Origin: Lophium mytilinum
Lineage: Eukaryota; Ascomycota; Dothideomycetes; Mytilinidiales; Mytilinidiaceae
Direction: 5' to 3'
Length of the DNA: 64,000 nucleotides
Assembly (NCBI GenBank): GCA_010093605.1
Contig: MU004188.1
Location: forward strand, 2,128,983 to 2,192,982
Positions within the stretch are counted from its first letter, which is position 1, and each line of letters starts with the position of its first letter. Shown here in pieces: positions 54,020-62,531 of the stretch. The notes below the pieces were generated by a model. The model ran no database searches, was not told the DNA's origin, and saw nothing but the letters and a program-made list of their open reading frames with translations. The position numbers and the translations under genes are program-made.

Positions 54020-56458
54020 ATGTCTCTCTCTTCCATTCTCAGCCGCTTCCCTCCCCGTATGTCTGCGTCGCAGGCTGCCCTCGCCCGCCGCCAGGAGAAG
54101 GCCATCACCCAAGGCCGCTCGCCCACTCCTCCATCCGAAGCGTCTTCCCGTACTATGAGCGCCCGCTCATCTGCTAGCAATAGGGATGTCTCGCGCGCGC
54201 CGTCTGTGGACTCGATCTACTCGTCCACCCCGCGCGCAGACTCCCCTGCCACCAATCACCTGGTCCCTGGATCCCCATCTGTACACAAGGCGAACGCCCG
54301 CTCCCCCTCTGCAGACACGCTGTATGGGTCTGCTTCGGAAGGTTTCACCCCCCGCCAACCTAGCCGCGAGTCCAGCATGGGGGCGATCATCAACCACGCC
54401 TCTCGCTACCGCGGTGTCCATCTCCAAGACAATCGTGGAGTGGAAGAGTACGTTCACTATGGCAAGGAAGATGAGTTTACCCCGACTACGTACCCGGCCT
54501 CCGACGTAGGCTTCGATGATGTCTTCGATGCACACTACATACGCTCTACGTCCGAAGTCTCCAGTACCAATGATAGTATTGGAAGTGATGAGAGCGACGG
54601 AGAATACCATGACGAAGACATGTACGGGCTCCACCATCATCTGGACAATCGAGTTGAGGGTCGTCGCAACTGGTGCGAGCCCCATACCGATAAATGCAGC
54701 ACCCCCTCGGAGCGCGGCCACAGTGGCCACCAGACTCCCCCATTCGACCTCCATGCTCTGGATCACCACCAGACCCCACCATTCGATGCCCATGGTCTTG
54801 GCCTGAACGGTAGTCAGACTCCTCCACCGCGCTCACCCGAGTTTGTTCCGTACAGACGGGTGATGTCTTCGCCATACAACGGCTTGAACGAGGATAGCCC
54901 TCCGCTGCGGTCGCCCGAGTTCGTCCCATACAGGCGCGCGCTGTCTCCGCGATACAACGGCTTGGGCGACGACGGCCCTTCACTGCGCTCGCCTGAGTTC
55001 GTCCCTTACAAGCGTGTGCTACCTCCGCACTACAACAGCTTGGCCGAGGACCGTTTCGAGACTCGTCCACCGGGCTCGCCCGAGTTCATCCCTTACAGGC
55101 GGGTGATCTCTCGCTATAACAGCTTGGACTCGGACGGTTTCGAGACAGACCATGCGTACGACGCGTCCGGCGAAGACGACGATCGTAGCATGACTGGAAT
55201 GGACGGCGAGGAGGTGCGGGAGACGATCGAACCGTATACTGTCCGTGCCTACCCTCGTGGTCCTCATCCGCAGGAACACCTTCTCAGGACTGCTTCGCCA
55301 GATTACCGCCATGATAGCCGGGTTCAGTGGTCTCCTCTGGATCGAGAGGATACTCATCCGGGTTTGACGCCTCGACGTAACTCTCCGGAGATAATCGATC
55401 TGCGAACCCCATCGCCAGAACCGTTCGCACGTAGCCAGGATCTGAAGCGCAGCCACCGGGAGCTCTCATCTTCGACTACTTCATCCGCTGGTGTCGCTAT
55501 CAAGCGGCCCTGCGATCGATTTGCGGCATTCCCTAATTCGCCCTCGCCGCCTCTCTATGTTCGAAGCCCCATATCGCAGCCATCTACGCCTCCACGCGGT
55601 TTGAAGCGCTCCGCCCCCCAGGATGAGAACGGCCCTTCAGATCGTCGCGATAGTCCCGACCATCTGACTCCCGAATACCGCCCTAATAAGCGCCCCCGCT
55701 ACTCACCTGTTCCTCCACAGGCGCAACAGCAGCGCGCTAGTCTCCACTCTCCGTTCCAGACGCCCCAGCGGAAGACTCACCGCGAGTGGATCGACCTGAC
55801 CTCTCCCTCTCCCTCCCCTCGCCGCTCCATCGCAGACAGCTCCATGTGGAGCTATTCACCACGACGCGCTCTTCGGCCCACCCCCTCGCCTCCTCGAGAG
55901 ATGACCCCGCGCACTCGCGCCCAGTACCCGTCACACCACTCCTCGGAGGCTAGCTCAAGCAGCTCTCCGGACTGGAGGGGTATCCGCGTCCCGCAGCCCA
56001 ACGCCAGCTTTCTAGACCGCCTCGGCAACGAGCTGGAAGAGATGCGCGGCGAGCTTACCGGCGAGATTGATTTCCTCTACGACCAACAGGGCGAGCTTGT
56101 GGACCATATCGGCCGCATCCAGTACCAAGCGCGTGACATGCATCAGGCTCTGAGCGATTTGTACCAGAATACGAGCACGGAGGTCATTCCGAACCTGAAC
56201 GCAGCCGGAGATAAGACCCGCGAATTGGAGGGCGAATTGGTGGATATGCGTCGGGCTATGGACGCTATGCGAGGTAAGATGAATACCATGAGGGGTGAGA
56301 TGTATGCAATGAGGGGAGATCTGAGGGAATTGAATGCGGAGAACGAAGAGTTGAACGAGGAGGTGAGGTATTACATGGAGCGCGACCTGCACACTAAGCG
56401 CGTGGTTGCGCAGCAGGTCTTCGGTGTGCAGATGGAGGATGATGACGAAGAGTTGTAG
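54020..56458 (+). CDS. 812-residue Ser/Pro-rich protein with 26-residue repeats and C-terminal coiled coil
   Basis: Single exon. Residues 1-270 are disordered, Ser/Arg-rich, with repeated THQTPPFD-like blocks (~240-270). Four copies of a SPEFVPYRR-headed repeat start at 54833, 54911, 54989 and 55076 (residues 272-375; 26, 26 and 29 residues apart). A long basic Pro/Ser region follows, with KRSAPQDEN and NKRPRYSP, likely nuclear signals. Residues ~665-795 form a heptad-rich coiled coil with MRGxMxxMRG repeats. Such a build is typical of scaffold or structural proteins. No homologue recognised. The C-rich coding strand suggests strong codon bias. Confidence 0.8.
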   Translation: MSLSSILSRFPPRMSASQAALARRQEKAITQGRSPTPPSEASSRTMSARSSASNRDVSRAPSVDSIYSSTPRADSPATNHLVPGSPSVHKANARSPSADTLYGSASEGFTPRQPSRESSMGAIINHASRYRGVHLQDNRGVEEYVHYGKEDEFTPTTYPASDVGFDDVFDAHYIRSTSEVSSTNDSIGSDESDGEYHDEDMYGLHHHLDNRVEGRRNWCEPHTDKCSTPSERGHSGHQTPPFDLHALDHHQTPPFDAHGLGLNGSQTPPPRSPEFVPYRRVMSSPYNGLNEDSPPLRSPEFVPYRRALSPRYNGLGDDGPSLRSPEFVPYKRVLPPHYNSLAEDRFETRPPGSPEFIPYRRVISRYNSLDSDGFETDHAYDASGEDDDRSMTGMDGEEVRETIEPYTVRAYPRGPHPQEHLLRTASPDYRHDSRVQWSPLDREDTHPGLTPRRNSPEIIDLRTPSPEPFARSQDLKRSHRELSSSTTSSAGVAIKRPCDRFAAFPNSPSPPLYVRSPISQPSTPPRGLKRSAPQDENGPSDRRDSPDHLTPEYRPNKRPRYSPVPPQAQQQRASLHSPFQTPQRKTHREWIDLTSPSPSPRRSIADSSMWSYSPRRALRPTPSPPREMTPRTRAQYPSHHSSEASSSSSPDWRGIRVPQPNASFLDRLGNELEEMRGELTGEIDFLYDQQGELVDHIGRIQYQARDMHQALSDLYQNTSTEVIPNLNAAGDKTRELEGELVDMRRAMDAMRGKMNTMRGEMYAMRGDLRELNAENEELNEEVRYYMERDLHTKRVVAQQVFGVQMEDDDEEL
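54833..55135 (+). repeat. Coding 78-bp tandem repeat (26 residues)
   Basis: Units begin with the codons for SPEFVPY or SPEFIPY at 54833, 54911, 54989 and 55076. Each continues RR/KR, a variable PPHYN or SPRYN step and an acidic end. Spacings are 78, 78 and 87 bp. Confidence 0.85.
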
Positions 56459-57930
56459 GGAGTGGGTGTTAGAGAGTGGCATGGTGAGAGGGGGTGAGAT
56501 TGAAGGTGACTTTTCTGATCCTCTTCAGGGTCTTTTCACGACTTTTCCTTTTATTTTCTGGTATGTTTCGAGGATGGATTGACCCCACGTTGGCTTTCCA
56601 CACCTTGTCAGGTTTCTTCTCAAGGCTTTTCCCTTGTTCTTCTGGGATGGCACGAGGATGGATTCGCCCCACGATGGCTTTCCACACCTTGTTGGGGTTC
56701 TTTTCACGGCCTTTGCTATGGTGTTCTGGCTCTACTTCGGCGAAGGGTCGAGGTGACGGAGCTTTGCAGACCTACATGGGGTCTTGCACGAATTTCCTTT
56801 CTTTCTGGGGATATAGCGAGGATGGATTGACCTGGCGACGTCTTTCCACACCTTGTTCAGGGGCTTCTAATCACTTTTCCTATGTTTGCTGTTTTGTGGG
56901 CGTTCCTGTTTCAGTCTTTCACCTCCTTCATGTGCTTGCGGTCTTTTGCCTCCTAAGGAGGTAAAATCCTTCATGCATTTGCGGTCTTTTGCCGCCATGA
57001 TCAGCTTGCTGTCTTTCGTCTCTTTTATGCGCTTGCGGACTAGTTTGCGATGTTTCTACTATAGCTTAAAATACTTGGATTACTCACTACGCTTCTGATC
57101 TTGTATGTGACGTGAAGGAGTGACTTTGGGGCAGGACGTGAAGACGTGCTCAGGCTAGTTTGAAGGCGCGTTTGATGTATTTTGGATGAGGGCTTCGAAT
57201 CGGACTCCGTGAAGTAGGGTTTGGTCAGATGGATGCCGCTGTCAGAGGTGCCCCAGCGAGAGCTAGGCGTTTGGGGTGCAAGTCGGGTCCTGAGCAGTGT
57301 AAATCAGACGCCTCACTTCCACCATACTCGAAAAGCTGAAAGGCTCCAGGATACATGTACCCAGACTGCTTTTGGTGGTTGAATTCGAAGCACATGAATC
57401 AGAAAGCGAGAACTACTCAGTTTCCACGATGCTTGAAGACCCGACGGTATTCCGAGAGGACGGCGGGAGCTAATTTCTCATCGCAAATCTAGAGGCGCCT
57501 ATTCCCCTGTTCCACCTTAAGAGTCCATATCACCTCAAGTACCTTTGAAAGGTGCATCTTATCATATCAAGTTAGGATGGCGATAGAAGAGTGAAGGTGT
57601 TGCAATGGTGGACGAGATGACGTCTGAACTCGGCCCCCACTGTCCCGAGGGCTCCGAGCTTCCTCTCTTAGCCTCGCGCCGCACCCGAGTTCAACACCAT
57701 GACAAGCTATACCACAACCATCACAACCATGTAGCCTCGTACCGGCCGATAGCACCCGCTGCAGCATGCTCCGTCTGCAGCCCAGGCACACTAACCCGCA
57801 GCGGGGAAACGGGGAGCAGAAAGATGACAGCCAGATAGATCGCCATACAAAATGAGCATTGTATATATTCTTGCTGACCGCGTTACTGATCCTCACAGCG
57901 TAGGGCCTCAATTGCACCCTATCCACCACG
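56459..57930. repeat. Repeat-rich intergenic region: 84-bp and 43-bp repeats
   Basis: AGGATGGATT recurs at 56571, 56655 and 56819, and CTTTCCACACCTTGT at 56594, 56678 and 56842: an 84-bp unit with one diverged copy in the 164-bp interval. 84 is divisible by three and both strands stay open. On the minus strand it reads as a repeat with VGxIHPRxIPE. Further on, CTTCATG...GCGGTCTTTTGCC recurs at 56926 and 56969 (43 bp). A unit like the 107-bp repeat is at 57225-57260. No gene supported between 57270 and 57930. Confidence 0.7.
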
Positions 57931-59058
57931 ATGAAGCTCTCCGCCCTTCTCCCGCTCCTCCCCGCCGTCGCTGCGATCCCCTTTCCTCCTCCAACGGGCC
58001 CATACGGCGTAGGCATCACTCAGCATGTCTTCAACCACACGACGCCCAACGACCCCGTCGCCTTCGCCGTCAATCCCTCCAATGGCACTGGCCACCTCCT
58101 CACGACCATATACTATCCAACGCTTCAGCTGCCTACTCCGCTAAATACCACCGCGCCCTACCTCGACCCTACGACCGCCGCTGTTTGGGGCGACCCGCTC
58201 CTCTTCCCCAAAGGCGCGCTCGAGACCATTACAACATGGACACAATGGCAGGCCCCGACCCTCAAATCCTCCACCGGCCTACCCACTATAATATTCAGCC
58301 CCGGCGGCGGCGAGAACGCGATAATGTACAGCTACTTGACAACCGCGCTCGCGTCGAACGGCTACACGGTGCTCGCGCTGGACCACCCGGGCGAGGCACC
58401 GTACGTGCAGTTCCCGTACGGCGACGGCGGATACTACGGGATCGACATCACAGCCACTTGGAACCGCACCCTCATGACTGATGTCTACAAGATGCGCATC
58501 TCAGACGCGCAGGCCATAATCCACAAACTCTTCCCGCCGCTCGTCGAGACCTACAAAGCGCCCTTCAATACAACCCACTTCGTGATGATGGGGCACTCGA
58601 TTGGCGGGGCGGCCGCAGCCGGTGCAATGGAGCTCGAGCCCTCCATCATCGGCGGCGTCAACCTCGACGGCGGCTTCTTCCCCGAGGCCTCGCTGCCGGA
58701 CGTTAAGCGCCCGTTCTTGCTGATGGCGGGCAGCGAGCATACGCCCGCCATTGACCCAACGTGGTCGCCGTTTTCGAAGAACCAGAGCGGGTATTGGCAG
58801 TGGGTTAATATTACGGGAACGGCGCACCAGGATTACAGCGATCTGGCGGACTGGGTGGATTTGCTGGATATGCGCAATAAGACAGCGATACCTGGCAGCT
58901 TTGGTACCATATGGGCGCCGCGGATGGACTTTTTGGTCAACACGTTTGTGGAGGCGTTGCTGGATTTGGTCCTGGGTGTAAGGCAGCATGTGCTCGACGG
59001 CCCGAGTCCGAAGTACCCGGAGGTGGTGTTTGTTAACGGGAGTAAGAAGGGCTACTAA
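57931..59058 (+). CDS. Secreted PAF-acetylhydrolase-like alpha/beta hydrolase
   Basis: 375-residue single-exon frame. The start at 57931 gives a clean signal peptide (MKLSALLPLLPAVAA). The nucleophile elbow GHSIGG places Ser at 223; Asp246 in NLDGGFF and His299 in TAHQDYSD complete the expected triad. The oxyanion region FSPGGG is also present, and many N-x-S/T sites fit an extracellular enzyme. The closest described activity is that of platelet-activating-factor acetylhydrolase-like esterases, which hydrolyse short acyl esters of phospholipids. Substrate in this fungus unknown. An upstream ATG at 57852 is in a different frame and not used. Confidence 0.85.
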   Translation: MKLSALLPLLPAVAAIPFPPPTGPYGVGITQHVFNHTTPNDPVAFAVNPSNGTGHLLTTIYYPTLQLPTPLNTTAPYLDPTTAAVWGDPLLFPKGALETITTWTQWQAPTLKSSTGLPTIIFSPGGGENAIMYSYLTTALASNGYTVLALDHPGEAPYVQFPYGDGGYYGIDITATWNRTLMTDVYKMRISDAQAIIHKLFPPLVETYKAPFNTTHFVMMGHSIGGAAAAGAMELEPSIIGGVNLDGGFFPEASLPDVKRPFLLMAGSEHTPAIDPTWSPFSKNQSGYWQWVNITGTAHQDYSDLADWVDLLDMRNKTAIPGSFGTIWAPRMDFLVNTFVEALLDLVLGVRQHVLDGPSPKYPEVVFVNGSKKGY

Positions 59059-59138
59059 AGTGCCGGGTGGCCTGTATATAGTAGGTAGGCATTTCAAGCT
59101 GCATTGCAGTACGGTTTTCGCAATTAAGGAATTCCAGT

Positions 59139-59144
59139 CACGTG
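59139..59144. promoter_or_regulatory. CACGTG E-box 3' of the esterase
   Basis: GTCACGTGCG, 340 bp before the epimerase-like gene. The same core is found in other promoters of the window. Weak evidence for a site. Confidence 0.25.
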
Positions 59145-59484
59145 CGTCCACTCTCACACATATCGCTATTTAAAGACGCGAAGTCACGATGGCGCTCCCT
59201 CATACCCTAGTTCTTGGCATTCGGCTTTTTTAAGCTCTACGGTAAGACTCAATCCTCACTCAGTCAGGATCGTGAAAGAAACGTCTAGTATCCAATCGGA
59301 CGTCATGTTTCGGAAACCGCCGGAATATGGAAACGTCTATATTCAGTGTTCATACTCTACTTCTCTATTCATGCGTCCCATCTTCTTCCTATAGTAACAG
59401 GCCTCTTCACCTACATCGCAATTGCTCCCTCCCAAAAAAAACGACATCTCCCAAACCACCCTCTTTTACCTTCAGTCTCCCCTC

Positions 59485-60682
59485 ATGTCGGCAATCCCAA
59501 TTCCCCACATCTTTCTCCTTGGCGCCACCGGCTACCTAGGCGGCTCTATTCTTTCCTCCCTCCTCCCCAAGCTCACTACATCTCCTCCTAGCTACACAAT
59601 CTCCGCCCTCGTCCGGTCTCCTGAAAAATCAAAATGGCTGGACTCTCACAACATCCACCCGGTCCTCGGTTCGCTAGACGACATCGCACTCATAGAAGAC
59701 GAAGCGAGTAAATCGGATGTGTTAATAAACACCGCAGACTCGGACCACCTCCCCTCCGCACGCGCTGCCGTCGCTGGTCTCACGCGTCGGTATAACAGGA
59801 CGCAAAAGAAACCGCTGTATCTACATACGAGGTATGCTCATCCTAGGAAAGAGCTATACCCTTCAAGCATCAAGTTCGAGAAGAGCCCTAACATGTGCAA
59901 ATAGCGGCACAGGCATCCTCATCTCCCCCACCACGACCCCCGGCATCCCCGACTCCAAAATCTGGCACGACGACGACGAAACCGGGCTCTCATCCATCCC
60001 CCCCACGCATCTTCACCGCGAGACTGACTTGTTCCTGCTGCATCCGTCACATGAGGAGAAAATACAGATCGTAGTGGTGGCACCCAGCGCGATCTACGGC
60101 CTCGGCCTCGGTCCAGAGGGCTTCGCGAACTCCTTCAGCGTGCAAATACCCTGGCTCGTCTCCAACGCGCTGAAGCTGGGGAAGATGCATATGATCGGCA
60201 GGGGCGAGAATTGGAGCTGTCAGGTTCATGTCGCTGACCTCGTGGGGTTCTATGTTCGCTTGCTTGACCTCTACGTCGCCGCCCCTAGCACCGTGACGAG
60301 CCCGGACATTCCAAGGGGGTATCTCTTCTCCGTCCCCGCAGGCTCGGGCGGCGAGGTTCAGATGCGTGAGCTCGTTGCTGCGCTCGCGAAAGTTATGGCG
60401 GCACAGGAGTTGCTGGAGAGCGCAGAGGTCGTGGAGGTGGAGCCGAGTGATGATGGGTTGAATGCGGTGTTTGGGGGAACGGCGGGGAAATGGTTAGTCG
60501 GGGGCAATTGTCGGGCGAGGGGGGTGAGGGCCGTTGGGACGGGGTGGGTTGCGAGAGAGGCGGGGGTGTTGGATGAAAGGGGGCTATGGGATGTTGTGGA
60601 GAGGGTGGCGGCGGCGGTTAAGGAGGGGACGTATAGGGGCTTTGGGGAGGGGAGGAGGAGTGAGGGAAGGTATAAGGATTGA
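59485..60682 (+). CDS. NAD(P)-binding epimerase/reductase-like protein
   Basis: Exon 1 59485-59831 and exon 2 59905-60682 (73-nt phase-2 intron, GTATGC...CCTAACA...ATAG) give 374 residues. IFLLGATGYLGGSIL at ~8-22 is the glycine-rich Rossmann motif; ALVRSPEKSKWL and a VLGSLDD strand follow, as in NmrA/epimerase-type proteins. Later: VVAPSAIYGLGLGP and VHVADLVGFYVRLL, typical of extended short-chain dehydrogenases acting on nucleotide sugars or similar. The classic YxxxK is not evident. The C-terminus is Gly/Arg-rich. Cofactor binding is likely; substrate unknown. Confidence 0.85.
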
Positions 60683-61747
60683 TGGGGATCTGGAAAGAGA
60701 TGGGAGGGGTGAGGTAGGTTACAGCATACTGCTGTTCGAAGCAATTGCTTTGATTGAAGTCACTGGAGGTCTGGAAGTATTCGGTGCGCGTGGTCTTCTT
60801 TGCGCAGTTGGGCATACGGCTCCCCTGAGCAAGGATACGAGGAGAATTCAAGGGGCGACAGATCGAACGAGTGAAAGAGCCTCTAGGGTAGGGGTGCGTA
60901 GGGTGTCTTGGGGTACACATAAGGAGAAGTCAGCGAACGGTGCAGTTCTTGAAAGGAGTTCGTTGACGTACAAAACGGAAATGTGTCACGTACAGCTTGA
61001 GACAGATAAATACCCCGCCTACAATAATACAGGACTCAGTCGGGCAAGTCTTGGCAGTGCACAAAAGGTGTGGAAGGCAGAGAAGGCTGCGTCCAAAATT
61101 GTAGTCGATTTAACGAGGGAGGGGTTGAGGTTCCGGTTAAACTGGCTACAATTTTGGTGGCAGTCTCTCCGTCCTCCACATCTTTTGCGCACTGCCAAGA
61201 CTTGCCAAAAGCAGTATTTGATCACGTGTGGCTCTACCGCAAAGCAGAGTACATGGCCACCAGATGGCCTTTGTCTACTTCTGGGCCCTAATAGTCTTTG
61301 ATATGTATTAGACCTTCAAGGATTCAAATGCCCTCATACCTACATGTAAGAATAGGGAGGTTTGGCACGGCTCCCTTTACGTCTGTGCTGGGCAACCTCC
61401 ATCATCATCCATCATCGTTCGTCCATTATAGTTGTCATCTTATTCAGATAGGAACCTCATTCTACATGTAGCACCGTAACCTTACGCAGACTGAGGTAGC
61501 AGCACATGCGCGAAGTTGCAGACGTCACCAGCTGCGTTATCATGGACTAGTGCTGATGCTTGCCATAATTCGATCGAATTACCTTTGTAACAGCTCTCTG
61601 CGCTTGTAGATCACAGTAACTCTGAGCACTAGCTGCAGTCCAGGATCTTAGACCTTCCGTCTCATAAGCTGGAGATTTCGCAGCAGATTCAGGCCTTCCT
61701 ACAACTGCGAGATCAGCAAGAACTACATCCACCAGAAACCGATCGTC
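60683..61747. other. Intergenic, contains fold-back repeat
   Basis: No trusted gene. Contains the 72-bp inverted repeat at 61043-61206 and CACGTG at 61223. The sequence around 61740 leads directly into the YrdC gene. Confidence 0.5.
61043..61206. repeat. Inverted repeat, 72-bp arms, 21-bp loop
   Basis: Left arm 61043-61114 and right arm 61136-61206 are complementary at roughly 60 of 72 positions, including exact blocks GGCAAGTCTTGGCAGT and CCAAAATTGTAG. The loop is 21 bp. It resembles a fold-back element or MITE remnant; no clear target duplication was seen. A transcript would form a long hairpin. Confidence 0.75.
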
Positions 61748-62497
61748 ATGGCCCTAGACGAAGCCTATCTCCATAAGATCATTCCAAAGCCCGGGAGTCT
61801 ACCGAATGTCAAATCCGATGCCTCTCGTGCTTTCGAAGTCCTCAAAGCAGGTGGCGTTGTCATCGCGCCTACAGAAGTGGGCTACGGACTTCTAGCCTCC
61901 TCCACCGAAGCTGTCCAGAAAGCATTCGCTGCGAAAAAGCGCAAACCCGGACATGCTCAAGGCGTGATCGGCACCTACCAGCTCCATCGAGAGCTACATC
62001 TTCTCGACGAGAAGCGATTTGAGATAACTCGGGTCCTCACGCATGATTTGGACATGTCTTTTGGCGTCGTCGCTCCGTTCCGAGCGGACCACCCGCGTCT
62101 GCGGCAGCTCACCCCGGAAACGTTAGCGAACTGTACCAAGAACGACACGCTTGGCATGTTCGTTGGAGGCGGCTCTTTTCTCTTCGAGCTAGGGAGACTC
62201 AACGACGACGATGGCCAGATAATGCTCGGCTCCAGCGCCAACATCTCCGGCCAGGGCCAGAAATTTCGCGTCGAAGACATTGAGGACGAGATCAAAGAAG
62301 CGGCAGATCTGATCGTGGACTACGGCTTGCAACGGTATTACACATATGGTCGCGCGTCTATCAATTTCGATTTTGGTAATATGAAGGTGCTGAGGATGGG
62401 ATCTTGCTACGAGCTCTTCAGAGAACGGATGGCTAAGTTTTGGGGCGTTGAGTTGCCGGAAGACCCTGATTACAAGACCAGTTCGAAAGAAGAATGA
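61748..62497 (+). CDS. YrdC/Sua5-domain protein
   Basis: 249-residue single-exon frame starting MALDEAYLHKII. The YrdC fold is recognisable: AFEVLKAGGVVIAPTEVGYG at ~30-50, AAKKRKPGHAQGVIG, and the conserved SSANISG at ~155-162. Sua5 makes threonylcarbamoyl-AMP for tRNA t6A, but this protein lacks the extra C-terminal Sua5 domain. The basic motif differs (KKRKPGHAQG), so it is probably a paralogue with another role rather than the housekeeping enzyme. It sits tail to tail with the MFS gene, 34 bp apart, which is too close for separate terminators to be clear. Confidence 0.8.
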   Translation: MALDEAYLHKIIPKPGSLPNVKSDASRAFEVLKAGGVVIAPTEVGYGLLASSTEAVQKAFAAKKRKPGHAQGVIGTYQLHRELHLLDEKRFEITRVLTHDLDMSFGVVAPFRADHPRLRQLTPETLANCTKNDTLGMFVGGGSFLFELGRLNDDDGQIMLGSSANISGQGQKFRVEDIEDEIKEAADLIVDYGLQRYYTYGRASINFDFGNMKVLRMGSCYELFRERMAKFWGVELPEDPDYKTSSKEE

Positions 62498-62531
62498 ATG
62501 ATTTACTCCTCTTCTATTCTTCCGCTCACTT

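Noticed and set aside
57852-58481. 209-residue frame overlapping the esterase
   Set aside because: Arg/His/Pro-rich shadow in the +1 frame of a strongly GC-biased gene; the esterase frame has signal peptide and triad.
60534-61301. 255-residue plus frame overlapping the end of the epimerase-like gene
   Set aside because: Its first part is a shadow of the Gly/Arg-rich coding sequence and the rest covers the inverted repeat. No start codon or motif supports it.
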